Shown: positions 27,301-42,300 of the stretch, one piece after another
Layout: the number at the start of each line of letters is the position of its first letter
Position numbering within the stretch: position 1 is the first letter of the stretch
Assembly: GCA_012064415.1 (NCBI GenBank)
Contig: SSNU01000095.1
Coordinates: 1 to 64,000 of the forward strand
DNA from: Gyrodactylus bullatarudis
Lineage: Eukaryota; Platyhelminthes; Monogenea; Gyrodactylidea; Gyrodactylidae
Direction of reading: 5' to 3'
DNA: 64,000 nt
Notes under the pieces: model-generated
The model's input: only the letters and a program-made list of their open reading frames with translations
What the model was told of the DNA's origin: nothing
Databases searched by the model: none
Program-made: the position numbers and the translations under genes

Positions 27301-30300
27301 ATGTTGAGGGATTTTTTGTTTTAGGGATGGGAATAATATTTACAATAAGTAATTTTTCAGGGATTTCAAACTTTATGAAAATGTTGAAAAAATAGAATGA
27401 GTAAAGATGGAATAGAAAGCTTCTGGAACAGTTTAAAATGGTTTCAATCGAGATATCGAACATGTCTTTTGATTTTTTATGTTTGATTGAATTGATAACA
27501 TCAAGGAAATCGTTAAAACTAATAAATGCATATGAATAGTTTGGCAAAAAAAATTCAAAGGGGCGAAAAAATGATCTAGGGGAGTAACATGAATTGAAAA
27601 ATATGTTTAAAGAATTGGGATTGATATTAATATTCTGAGGTTCTTTCGACTTAAACCTAAAATAGTTGTTCAAAACTTTGAAACCAGTTTTAGGATTAGA
27701 TTTGATTGATTTGATAATATTAGCTTCTTTATTTTTGAGAGATTTTTGCAACCATTTTTTATAGTTTAGATCAATTCGAGTTAATTTTATTTTCAATTGC
27801 GGAAGTGAAATTCCTGAAGAATAATCGTGATAGAAATTCAAAAGTTGACAATTATTATAATAGCGAAGTCTTCTGATTGATTTAGGCTGAATAGTTTTTG
27901 ATGAAATTACAGAGATGTTATGAAGAAATAATATAATATCTTGAGATACATCATATGAACGTGAGAGTAATAAAATAAGATCATAGTTGATAGTACGAAT
28001 AACTTTGATGGGATTAATAGACATATTTGATATAATTTGTATATTGCCAGCTATCGAGTAATGGTCTTTAGAAGGGAATAGGTCAAAACAGCAATAATCA
28101 ATATTTAAAAATTTCGGTTTGAGAATTACATCAAGTATATTTTTACTAATTTTATGAGTCGGGTGTTTGTCAATTTGATTAATACCATAATAGTGAAAAA
28201 ATTTAGATAGAATATGTTTGGGTTATCCCAGTTTTCTTTGGGTAAGTTAATATCACCTATTACAATTGTAGATAAATTGAGATCAAGAATAGGTTTAAGA
28301 TATTGAATTAAGGACAAGTCTTCAGGCTTTCGTGATAGTGGAGAACGATAAATACATACAAAAAGGTATTTTACTTCATAGTTGTCGATTGTGAATGATA
28401 TGAATTCAATTTTCCCTGAGAGACTACGTACTTCAATAGTCTTGTATTTCAGAGAGTTTTTTACATAGACAAGAGTACCACCATGTGAGAGATCTTTTCT
28501 GTCACATCTAATAGTTGAATAGTTATTTATAAAGAGGGATTTATCAAGAGTTGAGTTATCAAGCCATGTTTCAGTAATAAAGATAAGGTCGAAAAGATTA
28601 TCTGATACAAATTTTTTCAGTTCATCAAAAGTAGAAAAAATAGATATTATGTTTGTGTAGAGAAAGGACAAGGGAATAATTTTAGAATACTGATCAGAGT
28701 TAATAGATATAGCGTTATTGGTTCGGATCTTCGCCGGGAAATAAATTCAACTTACGTCTCTTGGCTTCAATTAATGTTTGCGAAAGATCACGGCCAATAA
28801 ACATGTTTACAAGACCATTAATAGAAGCCAGTTTTCCTTTGTTCTTAAATACTGCAAAGGGGACACGCGAGTTAAAGATAACTTTTAGCCTCTTTGGTTT
28901 ATTGTTCTGGGGTTTGCCAAATCTGAAATGACGTAAAATTGATAATTTTGGTCCATCTGGGCAAGTTGCTTCAAGAATTTTGGTACAGGTATCATTAACA
29001 TCAATATCATCTGGGGCATTATAAATAATAAGGTTGTTTTCACGCATGGATTCTTGTTGTAGAAGTTTTATTACTCTTTGCTCGTTAATAACAGCTTTTG
29101 ATAGCTCTTCGTCCGAAAGTTTTAGTAAGTCATCTTTCGAAGGCAAGAAATGGGCGTGATTACATTTTTTCAGTTTCAGTTCAGTTTTCATTTGGTTAAT
29201 AGAGTTTTCAAAGCTCACTTTCATTGATTCGATTGTATTGGATAGCATCAGGTTTGATTTTTTCAGCTCGTCAATTTGAGTTTGAGATGAGGTCAACAAG
29301 AGATTGAATTTTTTGGATTGATTTTCAATCAAAGTTTGAAGACTTTTGATAAGTTGTATTAAAATACCATCATTTTGATTTGTAATTGGTGATAAATATC
29401 CATGATTAGTCAAATTTTCCATTAATAAAAATCTCGAGGAGATTTGAAACTTGAGCTCAGACAAACAAAATTTTTAAAATAGGACATACGTTACAATGAT
29501 TTTTTGTTTTTTTTTTAATTTACACTTTTATTTTTGGAGAATTTACTTTTTTCTCATACTGTTCTTAGAATATTGGAAAGATTCCCCTCTCCGAATGTAC
29601 TCTGGTTGAAAATTTCACAACAGAAATGAACAGTCTCGAGGAGGAAGGTAAGCATATTATGTATTTCTTGTTGTGGTTGTTACTCGTTGTTAAACAATTT
29701 TGAGTATATACTACATTGTATGTGTTACACACTATGTAGTCGTCTCTCGAATTCTATTGAGATGATAGAAAAATTAGATTAAAACTATAAAACGATTCTA
29801 AATGAAATTCATTATTGGGGAACGGAAACTAAATTTTTCATCAAAGCTTAGGTAGCTCTACAAGAAATTCGTTAATATAAAGTTTAAGCTAATTGACATT
29901 AAGATTTACTATTTTATTTACAAAACAAAATATTTTCTTCCGGAATGTCATGAAAAAAAATTATTTTATGAATTCCATAATGAACAAGCCAAAAAGTTGT
30001 GGAAATTAAAAAAAACTCAATCTGACTTTTTGAATCCCGAAAATGGATTCAACATCAGATAAAGAATTTGAATTTGGCTTCAGAAATTCATCATTTCTCT
30101 GAGAAATTGAACCATTTAAACTTTCTGATTATCACAAAGAAAAACAAACTAACTTAAAATCTGTAAGTTTAAAATTTCTCTGTACCAAATTCGATTCACT
30201 TGTTTAATATTGATCCCAAATAACAGAAACTAATCGCGTCATCGAGATTAACAAAAACTATAAACTCATAATTGAAAAATGGGGAAATTAGGAATTCGAA

Positions 30301-33300
30301 AAATGGCCAAATTCTGATCAGAATTCTTTCGAATTTTTTTTTTTCGAAAATTACCAACTTAATTTATTGTGAATTCGACTTCTAATTCCTCATGAAAATA
30401 TCTTCATCATCAGAAAATATTTTTAAAGAAGCTCGGCATTATTTTCCACAAAAAAACTTTGTTTTCTTGACTATGAGAATAAAAATATAGTAAATTCTCA
30501 TTTTCATATCAACCCGCTAAAATAAAAAAAAATCTTTTAGGCATAAATTCGACAGCTTCATCAAATTGGCTTAACCTGATGACACTGGGGAAGCGAACAA
30601 GCCAAGGAAATACTATTCAAGCTCCATCAAGCTACTTGGCTGTCGAAAGAATATCAACTGGTTCAACTATCTTTAGGCCGAATGGCTTTGAAAAATCCCC
30701 TACCGGTGCAGAGATTGAAAACTATTACGAGTTAGACTTCAAGATTATTCATCAGCCAAAGGATCCCAACATCCCATCTAGCGAAATATGGCTAGTTGCC
30801 GGCAGCCTACAAGAGAAGGCGTCTTGGTGTTCAGATATCAGTCAAGTGAGTATATACTCGGAGCAATATTGTGGAGTAGGGCGAGACAAATATTTTTAAT
30901 TTCCGAACAATTTTCGGCTGCAATGCGAATCTGTTAGATTCTAACTTGGAAAATGCCATTTACGAAATTTAAATTCGAAATTTTTAATTCTCTGATACCC
31001 CAAAATCGCATTTTCTCAAGAATCTTCAACATATCACAAAATAATCGGAATTTTTTACTAGAATATGCAGTGCTGATAAAAAATACCTTATCTCTATTTA
31101 GAATTGCATTCAAACGGTTCAAAATTTACATTTTAATTGACTGTAGCAGAATAAATCATTGAAAATAATCGGTGCTAATTCAAAAATCGGCATTTCCAAT
31201 AGCGATTTGGGGTATCTAAGTAAAATTTAAAATACACGGCTTAATAGAAACTTTTTTACGTTGAAAAATTCTCTTTAAAATAAGCTTCGCGCATCTGGAT
31301 GTTAAAAAATTTGCCTCTCTCTATTGTGGATCTTTGCTAATTTAGTATCTAGAAGGATATATCGATGATTTTTAATAATAATAAAAATTCCCACTTTTTT
31401 GAACATTGAGTTAAAATTTTATAATTTAAAAAAAGGGGTATTAAGATAGTTGATTTTAATGAAAATTTAAACCCTTCCATAGTCAATGTACCCTTTCTCT
31501 TCCATAATTTTATTTTAGAGAATTTGACGATAAGTTGTCTATAACGGGTAGTGATTTGAAAAAGAAATTTCTAAGATCTTGATCGGGTTTAACTTTTCTG
31601 GAATAAAACTTTGTGCTGATTTCAGATTTGCTTTCAGAATTTCACTAGCGTTAATATTTTGGCCGCTATGGCCAAAAAACCAAATATTGCTAACTTTGAG
31701 TATCTCAATGGTTTTAATTGATATTATTGGTATGAAAACATAAGAATCCGAAATTGATTTTATCCTCATTAAAAAGAGCGTAAAATTTCGCGTTTATTGA
31801 TGGGTAACACGCGAATTTAGCACTCTCGCAAAGCTTTTAAAAACGCGCGTCAAGTTAGAAAAATTTGAAAAATCCTTAAAAAAATACATACTTTTCGAGT
31901 GGTTTTCTTCTTTTTTGACGTGTAGATTTAACAAAAATTGAAATTTTAAAAAGCATTCCAATGTAAAATTTAATTTTCTTTCGAATGGTACCCTTTTTAT
32001 TAGCGTAGGATCAGTCGTTTGGAGGTTATTAAGCTTTTTCCAAGCCAGAATTTTTATCAATTTTCATTTCTGAATTCTCATTTGTTTAATCATATTGATG
32101 AAACTTGATTTATAAAACTAATGAATCAGTTATTTTTTAATGAGATTATAAACATTCTTCATTCAGGCTTGTACAAAAATGAAAAAAACACTCCCATTAA
32201 ATTTTTTACCAAGACTGTAAATAACTTAATTATTCCACTCAGGCTTGTTCAAAAATAAAAAATACATTCCATGAGGGTTTTTTTACTCTCGAACTCTTAC
32301 ATCATTGGTGTAATTCCCAACCAATCAGTGTTGTGGGAATCTCAAAGGTTAAATCAGTTCTAGTCAGAATCAAAAACTAAATATGAATGCTAGAGTATTT
32401 GTATGTGGGAACGATAAAGAAAAACTTTGTTATATTTGTGGCTACTATTTTGGTAACAGAAGAATGTACCTGATAGATCCTGACTTGCAAAGAATGATCT
32501 CGGATTACTTTGGTCGAGCAATCAATCCAGGAAGAGATTTTTCTCCTTCATCAAATTTGTAGATCACGCAGTTGTATTGTAAAGAAACCACAAGGCCGAG
32601 CTTACAGGAACAGAATTAAATCTACACAGGTGAGTATTTGAATATAAATTTGCACTATTTTTATAATACTCTTTAAAGATTTATCCTAATTTAAGAACCT
32701 GTTGAGATGTCCAAAAGTTAGCAGTACCTCAGCGTCCTCAAGAAGAATTCATTGACAGTCAGTTTAGATTTTTCCAAGCCAGAATTTTTATCAATTTTTT
32801 AACAGGCTTTAATTCTGTTCTTGTAAGCTCGGCCTTGTGGTTTCTTTACAATACAACTGCGTGATCTACAAATTTGATGAAGGAGAAAAATCTCTTCCTG
32901 GATTGATTGCTCGACCAAAGTAATCCGAGATCATTCTTTGCAAGTCAGGATCTATCAGGTACATTCTTCTGTTACCAAAATAGTAGCCACAAATATAACA
33001 AAGTTTTTCTTTATCGTTCCCACATACAAATACTCTAGCATTCATATTTAGTTTTTGATTCTGACTAGAACTGATTTAACCTTTGAGATTCCCACAACAC
33101 TGATTGGTTGGGAATTACACCAATGATGTAAGAGTTCGAGAGTAAAAAAACCCTCATGGAATGTATTTTTTATTTTTGAACAAGCCTGAGTGGAATAATT
33201 AAGTTATTTACAGTCTTGGTAAAAAATTTAATGGGAGTGTTTTTTTCATTTTTGTACAAGCCTGAATGAAGAATGTTTATAATCTCATTAAAAAATAACT

Positions 33301-36300
33301 GATTCATTAGTTTTATAAATCAAGTTTCATCAATATGATTAAACAAATGAGAACTCAGAAATGAAAATTGATAAAAATTCTGGCTTGGAAAAAGCTTAAT
33401 AACCTCCAAACGACTGATCCTACGCTAATAAAAAGGGTACCATTCGAAAGAAAATTAAATTTTACATTGGAATGCTTTTTAAAATTTCAAATTTTGTTAA
33501 ATCTACACGTCAAAAAAGAAGAAAACCACTCGAAAAGTATGTATTAAATATTTGTATACTCAAAATTAGCAATATAACGCTAGCGAAATTCTGAAAGCAG
33601 ATCTGAAATCCAGAAAAGTTAAACCTGATCAAGTTCGTACGACCCCACCCCCACCCGTGTAATTATTGGTTTTTCTTTCAGTAAAGTGGTAAACAACTTA
33701 TCGTCAAATTCTTTAAAATAAAATTACGAAAGAGAAAGGATACATTTACTACATCTTTTGAATGAGCTATGAATCATTTAGCAACAAAAAACTATTGAGA
33801 AGCTACTTAATATGAAGATGAGGATTTATGGTTTTTACAAAATTCTCAATTTTTTCATTAAGAAATCGAATTAGATCAAGATTTTTTGGAATCTAAACCA
33901 TGATTCATGACGCTCGCTTTCACGATAGGAAGAAAAAAAATTTGAAAAAATCAATCAAATCATAGCATATTTCAAGGCTAATCCATAGAACATTTGCCAC
34001 CTCTTGTTTTGCAGTAATTTTTTTGAAAGACAAAGAAACTAAGGGCTTTTTAACATCGATGAAATGAAAACGAATCTCTTGTAGTGAGTTTTCATGTCAA
34101 AGTAAACTTAGAGAGAAATAAGAGGGGGCAATTGTTCTCTAATTTAACCTATTTCAAATCTCGAGTTAGCGTCCTTGAAGTTTGAATTGAATATTTTTAC
34201 TGATTTCAATGTGAGAAAGTGATCAAAAGTTGGTTTTCAAGATCACCATCAGACAAAGTAATCAAGTAGGCTGAATCTGGAGCTTCGGTTAAAAGCTTAG
34301 CTTTATTAACTCCCCTTTTGTTCATTTTTTCTTGAGCAGTGTTCCTTTTATTAATTTTATCAACAATAATCGTAATCTCTCTTACCCATAGATACCAGAA
34401 AGATATTATCGTTCTCTTACTTACATAGTCTTGCATACTCAATCCATTTCACACTCAACTGAGAATGATTTAGCTTCATTTTTCTTATTCTAAATTAAAA
34501 CAAGGAGTAATTCTGTCGATCAGATAAGAGATATTTCACGCACGAGTTACATTACAATTCCCAAATAATGAAAACGATAATTATTCATTTTCATATCATT
34601 GTTCTTACGTATTATTAAATGTAGTTTAGCGACTGAGTTATTATTAATTACATTGTGTGTCAAAAAATAGGTCTCGGAGTAATAGGGTTTCAACGCCATA
34701 TTCTGATCCAAATTTGACGCTGGTTCCGAATCTGGTCTCAGAATTTCGTTATCGTGCTTCGTTTGGGAGAAAATCTCAAAAATGCCATTTTGCTTTAAAA
34801 TTACATTAAATTTAATTTAGAAATCAATTATACAGGAATAAAATTAACATTAATTAATAGAACAACTAATTCTGCGTCGATTGATTTTTGGCAAGGCTAC
34901 GCAAATATTTTTATTACGCGGGAAATCGCAAAATGAGTATTTAAAAGTCCCAATTTATGGGAAAAAAATCAAGAAATTTTATCACTTTCCATCAACTTAC
35001 AGGCTTACTAAGAATGAATTCCAGAATGTTAAGCAAAACTTTGTGCTCTTTCGAATGAGACTATTCCAATCTGACTTCATCTTCTTGCCTTAATTCAACT
35101 GGTTAGAGTTATTTCTCACTAACTTAGTAGACAACTCCTCTTGAAGGCATTTTTTTTCTATTTATCAACTTTAACCGGGTATTACTCCGAGACCTATTTT
35201 TTCTATATAAGGATCTTGTAATTAACCCTTTAAGCACCAGCGGGTCATATATGGGAAGAGAAAAAAGAGAGAAACTTTTATCATCCCTTGAAATAAAAAA
35301 GTTAGCCATTTTCTGGTCATTTTTTGGGACAATAACTCTTTACCTTCATTTGCCCATGAGATGACTTTTTCGATGAAGTCTTATATTAATTTACAGTACA
35401 GAAAAATTTAACCCCAGAAAACTTAAAAACTACAAAATAAATACGATGAAAATATATATTATTTTTGCATTGCTACTTTTAAGCGAACGTATTCTGAAGA
35501 TCTTTCTTTTCAAGGACTCTATTTATTATGAGTAAACATGATTATTAACAAAATACATTTTATCTGTATGGAATATGGGAAATAATCATACAGCCACTAC
35601 ATTGTCCATTGAGCTCCATTACTGAATAGGAAAAACGAGAACAACATACAGTGAGATCACTATTCATACATGATTAATTAAACTATCAATATATTTTGGC
35701 TAATTGAGAACATGGACAGTCAATTTTCATTTGAATGATTACATTGAATCATTTTAACAACCAAAAACATGTAAATTGTCTATAGCATCGTTAAAATAAA
35801 TAATCTACCCTTTGTCTCTTTAGTTTCAATTTCATTCATTCTGACTCAAAAGTTTTTCATTCCAACTTGAAAAAATGAATTTAGGCTTTTTTTAGAGAAT
35901 CTAATATACGTAATGCTGATTAATTCCTATTGTCAAATTTCTAGTGCATTGAACAGCTACATTTCTACGGAATGTTCGCTCATCAAACCAATGACGAATC
36001 ATCTACAATGAATATGCCTCATTCTGTCAGGTAATTTTATCATGAGAATTAATTAACGAACCTTTTCATTACATTTGTAGATCTGATGCAAAATTATTCA
36101 AAGATGATGCGGATATCAAGTTTAGTCATTCCCTGAACTCGTGTCGGGTTCCTCATGTAAGAATTCCATTTCAGCTTAAACTATATAAAAAGATATTTAA
36201 CTTTTCTGGTCAGACAAAGTGACAGAAAATCTATTAAAAATTCTGTATCAGGATTATTTTCATCGATGCATTGGAATGATGTACTGTAATGATATTGATT

Positions 36301-39300
36301 CAAATTCAATAAAATTTGAGAACGATATAAACAAATGACAGATTCATCATTCATTCATTAAATAAATATAGAAATACCAAATTTGAAGTTATCAAACTTT
36401 GTGTTGGTGAAACACTTTGGAATGAATTGATAACACGGCGTGTCACTTTTTTTCGATCTGGGGATATCAGAATAAACTAAAATGATCCTGATCCGAAATT
36501 TGACGCAGATTCTGTATCTAGTCTCAGAATCTCCGAATTGTATTCAGTTTTGGAGAAATTCGCAAAAAACGAAAATTTCGAATTTTCCCAAAACTGGAGT
36601 TACTAATTGATCAAAATCATTAAGAAAAATTAACTAATTACCCAACATCTGGATATCATTAAATAGAAAATTAAATTTTGCGTCGATTGGTGTATATATG
36701 AACGGGAGAAAGAGAAAAAATTGGCGCAGAAAATAAAAACAAGTAAAATTTATTGAAAAAATAACATAGAATTTTAGTGAAAATTTGTGTTTTCAAATTG
36801 ACTCACGGCTTCAAATAGATCAAATTTTAAAATTTTCTGCTCTTTCAATTGAGACCACTCTCAACTCTGTTAGACATCGTCTTCAGGTGTAAAATTGGAC
36901 TTTATAATCATCATAAAAAGCATTTAAACCTATTCAATAAGAAGATGGGAATTTATCGTTTCTGTAAAATCTTCAGTTTTTTTCATCAAGAAATCGAATT
37001 TGATCAAGATTTCTTGGAGTCTAGATCACGAGGCTCACTTTCACGAAATGAAGAAATCATGGCAAACATTTAAATTTTCAAGTCTGAATTGTATGTTGAT
37101 TTCATTGTGAGTAAGTGATCAAAATTTGAATTTTAGGATCACAAAAATACGAAGAAATCAAATTTGCTTTAAAAGATTTTGAGAATCACCCAATAATCGA
37201 ATTGAATTTTGATCATTTTTCCCTACATGAGAATATTAAATCCCAGAAAAAGACAAAATTTATCGAAGATTTTATCGGGATAATCGTCTTTCTTGTCTTA
37301 TTGTGATCCTAAAAATCGAATCCCACTTTAAAATCAACAAAAATTAAAGTTCAAAATAAATCGATTTGTACAAAATATTATTTCTCCATATCGTGAAAGT
37401 GGGCCTCATGATATAGATTCCAAAAAATCTTGATCATGTTCGATTTCTTGATGAAAATATTGTGATTTTTTTGTAAAAATCATAGTTTCCCATCTTCATA
37501 TTGACAACATTCGATTTAGCGTTCTTCAGATTTGTTTTATCGTCTAGAAATCAAAAAACAAGTCTCCTCTATAGTTACATTTTACAATATCTAAGGTTAT
37601 CATCATTATAACTTGTAAAAAACTTGACTTGAGATAAAAATAAACTCATTAATCTATTGTTAAAGCTTTAAGAACGATATATCCTAGGTACCTTTAGAGA
37701 TGGTTCATGCGAAGAAGAAGGTATGAAATCTCTTTTAGACATTTTGTAAACTCTTTTTTTTCAACACAAACAAAATACTTCACAAAATTAAGACCTTTAG
37801 ATTAAAATTTTTTAAGCGGACTCGAATCTTAACTATCAGAAGAACCTTAGTAAGATTGATTTTTGTTTTTCACACAAAGAGGAAACTGTAAAATTTCATA
37901 ATAATTTTGAATCACTATAACTATATCTGTAATTTTTACTACTTTTTGTTGTTAGATTCGACATGCCAAACTGGAAAAACTGCTCGAACGTCTCCTCGAT
38001 ACAAGATTCCTATCGATTGACTTTTTGAATACTTTCCTCCTCACATATCGAGTATTCACGACAGCGGAAAGAGTCTTGAATTATTTAAATGAACAACTTC
38101 GAGACTTGATCAAAACATTTACTGTTGACAATAATAATGATATTAGATTCAAGTCAAAATGTTCCCTGTCCCGGTATGTGTTACTTTCTCCTCTTAAATT
38201 ATTCATGACATGAGAAATTCCCTTTGCAATGAAAATATCATCATGGTATCTTTAACTGAGGCTTTGGTTTAATTATAATTATTGTTAATTGAAATAAAAC
38301 TTTTGATTATTCTGAAATGGTAGTGAAAAGTCCGAGGGATCAATAAACCTTTATTATTGAGATAGAGGGCTCAGTGATTTATAGATTTAGGGTTGAAATA
38401 GAATAAATTGATTTTTAAAAAAATCAAGATAAACAAAGACATTTTTACCACAAAAATATTCAAGAATTACAGTCGATAACTAATAAAGTTACAAGAATAT
38501 AATATAGTGAAATGAAAAATCAAACGTAGCTTTTCTAAAATACTGGCGCATTCAAAGGTATATAATAACATTCGTTGACAAAGTAACTAGCAATTGAAGT
38601 TAATTTTATATCACAATTTATCTATGATTTAAATTAGCATTAAGAGTCTGGAAAGCAATTTAGATGATAGTAAATAAGAATAAAGTAGCGATTCAGAGTA
38701 ATCAATTTTGGCCATAATAGATATACCCCTAATTAATATGAAGATGGGAATTTTAAGGTTTTTTATGGGAAATTCAAATTTTTTCATCAAGAAATCGAAT
38801 TTCAAGAGATCCACAAAAAATGTAAAAGCGTTAGATTACATGTAAAATAACAGGATAGATTTCATTTGAGAAGGCTTTAATGTTCAGATAATCACTCATA
38901 CGAAAGGAAATCTATAATTTATCCCTATTTATTTCAGGGCTAGTGTTCCAATAAATTCATTCCAGGACTCCTTAGAGAATCCCCCCTCACCCCGTATAAG
39001 AGTGAGAATAGATTCATTCAACAATACGGAAAAGACCACGAATAGCATTGGTAATTGTGAGAGTAACGTGGAAAGTTTACATAACCCCAGTGAAAGAAAT
39101 CGAGAGGTTACCGAACACAAATTCTATGAAGAGTTGAAGAGATCAATTGAAAAAAAGTATGAAAATAACGGACAACATGTGAGTTCCCTTAAAAATTTTC
39201 CATGGTCCATCCAAAAGGATCAGATCAAAGAATGATAGATAAATCTTGATAAACGAATGAAATTATAATTAGAAGAAGATTGACGAAAATGGCCGTAAGA

Positions 39301-42300
39301 TAATATAGAATGATTATGTTGTTTCTCATACAATTATTGAATTAAACTTCTCATCGTATGATAAAAAATTGAAGACTTTGAAATTGAAACTAAACTTGGT
39401 TTGTATGAAGTTGGGAATCTATTATTTTTGTAAAAACCACCAAAATATTTTTCATCAAAAAGACGAAAAAGATGAAGATGTTTTAAAATCTTGATTATGA
39501 GACCCACTCCCTATCATTTGAAGAAAATAATTTTGAAAAAAAATTTAAGATAAACTAGCTGATCCGAACACGTAGCGTAAAGCTACGCAGTGTTTTCTGA
39601 AAATGGAGAAGAAATATTTTTATTGGTAAATTTTTTAGGAGACTTGAGAAACCATTTCAAGCAAGCTATCGATATTTAGATAAACTTTTTTCTAATACTG
39701 AAGAAGTAACTAATAGGAATTGAGAATTTGTCAAGAAAGCTTTTGTTTTTCTGTGAAGACGAAGAAATGAGGTTCCTCTCGAAACAAAATGCATATAAGT
39801 GCGATATAATTTCTTCATACCTGAACAAAGATCTTTGATTTTTCAATAATAATAGTAGTTAAAATTAACTAAATAACAAAATACAGGTGAGGTCCCCGTT
39901 TTCTATCCTTCTCTGCCCTAATCGTAGTTAGCATCTCAGGTAAATACGTAAATCATGATTTTTCTTAGCCAATGAGAGAACAGGTAACTTTGAACCAATA
40001 GAATTCAGGACAACTCGTTATGTTCTAAATATCAAGTTTGAATATCAATATTTATCTAATTTTTTTCATAAATAATAATAATAAACGCCAGAAAAATTCG
40101 GTTATTTTATTTAAATAATTATTATATTTGTTTCTATAAACTAATTCGAGGTAAAATACTTGGGTGTTCAATTGGCACATTTATGTTTTTTTCTGGCCAG
40201 TAAATCGAAAAAGTTACTTTGAAAATCTTTCCTTTAAAGGAAATAAATTTTTTTAGTTTTCAAAGATTTGAAAAATGGGAATTTGGCTTTAAAACGAAAT
40301 TTTAAATATGGCCATATTTTTCAAAACTTTTCCCTCCAAATAAATGTGGGCTACATGATCTGAATTCCGAGTTCTTGATGAAAAAATTGCATTCCCAATG
40401 TCATATCAACTGTAGTTTTAGTTTCTTGGAGAAGCGTAGAATGCTCGCTATTTGACTTTGTTTTCTTCTGGCTTGCAGGGTTGTGTGAGTCGCCCTTAGA
40501 CTAGAGAGTAAAAATGCTAAATTTAACTTCATTTTCATTGGTCGAGACAATACTCGAATTCCATTGGTCAGCGAAAACAAGCAGAGAGGTACATAGCTAG
40601 AAATCATTTCGGAACCATTATCTATCCAACTGACTGTATTTCTTAAGAAAATACTACACCCTCCTTGAGCTCTTATTTATCTAATGCAAGCCAAAAGACA
40701 ACATAGCCAGCTAATAAAATTTTAATCAATCCACAGTAAAATCTATTAAATAAAATTTAATCTGTATCTGCTGTTTGTCAGTGACTCAAAAAATTTGTCG
40801 TCAATTTCATATAGTTTTTGTTGTTATATAACTTGTTACATGTTATCTTTTGATACAATTAATTAATATTAACATTATTAATGATCTTATTCCTACTTTC
40901 TCTTCCAACATTCATAAATCATCCTTCTGCTGTAGAATCTTTCCAACTTTTAACTTGGAGAATATTGTATTTACATTTCAGAATTTATTATTCATTTCAA
41001 CAACTCATGGCCTCATTTAATCATGGGATTCAAAAAATAAAATTTTCCTGACTTTCACAGGAAAAAAATATTGATTGTTTTGTAAATAAAGTTGTGGCAG
41101 ATAAAGGTGAAAACCGTATTTGTGGAGTGTACACCTCCGTTCATTTGTGTACAATGTAGGCATATTTGGCCATTTCTATATCGATGATATTCGATGTGGC
41201 CGATTCGGCAAGTTATTCCCAACTATCTCCACTATCCATAGAAAGAATTTCACACCGCTATGACATTCGGAAGAAGGTTCGGTCTAAACACATATGAGTC
41301 ATATTAATGGGATTTCAAATATTTTACACCGTACTACTCATAAGTATTTCTTAGCAATAAAAAATTCATTGGAAATTGAAATTTTTTTTAATATGAATCA
41401 ATCTCTTTTTTAATTCTACTATTTGGCGTAAATTCGGATGATCAGTTAAAAAGTTTAGAATAGAATTTTCTGTAAATTTGAATACTTGGACTCAAATTTC
41501 TTGTAGATACAGAGGAAGCCGATCAAAAGAATCCTCACAAGCTTATTTTCCGACGTAGAAGTCTGTCGATAACCTCCAATGATTATATAACATCGGATGA
41601 GATACAATTTAAAGGAATTACTGTGAGTCTACTTTAATATATTATACCGTCAATCTATTAAAACACAATGAAAAAAGCTCAATAGTTGCCAAAACCCTTA
41701 AAATCCCAGGGAATTTTTTCTTTTATCTATCAATACGCTGATTACGAATCTACAGTTATTTTAACGCAATAATTAGTAAAGGAAAATTGCGTCCTTTTTT
41801 GTTCCAAAAATCCGCTATATTTGAATTCTACATGTACGATAAAAGTTTTCTTTTTAGTTATGACCCTGTGAAATAGGTTTCATAAAATTTATTTAAACAA
41901 AAATAAAATTTCTGATACAGTAGCTCTAGTTGAACCTCAAATGACTAACTCAATGAAACTTACAATAAATTTCACACATCCAAAGACCAAGCGAGAACTT
42001 ATATTATAGTTTCACCCTCATTAGGGATCGTCAGTAAGCCTTACGCCTGCTCCGAGAATCGAACCTCAAGTTTTATGCTCGCTGGGCAAGCACTCAACCG
42101 GATGTGTGAAATTTATTGTAAGTTTCATTGAGTTAGTCATTTGAGGTTCAACTAGAGCTACTGTATCAGAAATATAAGCAGAAGTCTCATTAGAGACTAG
42201 CATCCCCTCGGCAGTTCTAGATAAGGCTGATAGTTGACTAATAGGGAATTTTCTTCCTATCGACATACTCTAGCACTATTCAGGATTATATGTTAGTAAA

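Larger units (their letters stand above)
26045..29470 (-). mobile_element. Nearly full-length CR1/jockey-like non-LTR retrotransposon
   Basis: Minus-strand LINE inside the RASGRF intron between exons 8 and 9. Order in its own direction: ORF1 (29464-28715), endonuclease plus reverse transcriptase (28671-26081), then a 3' end with AATAAAGTTTATTATTATTT (26072-26053). One frameshift interrupts ORF2; otherwise both ORFs are open. The short repeat-like 3' tail rather than poly(A) fits CR1/L2-type elements; clade assignment needs a tree. Confidence 0.9.

Noticed and set aside
41982..42099. Functional tRNA-Ala gene
   Set aside because: The B box is good but acceptor stem is absent and it sits in a hairpin loop; SINE-like instead.
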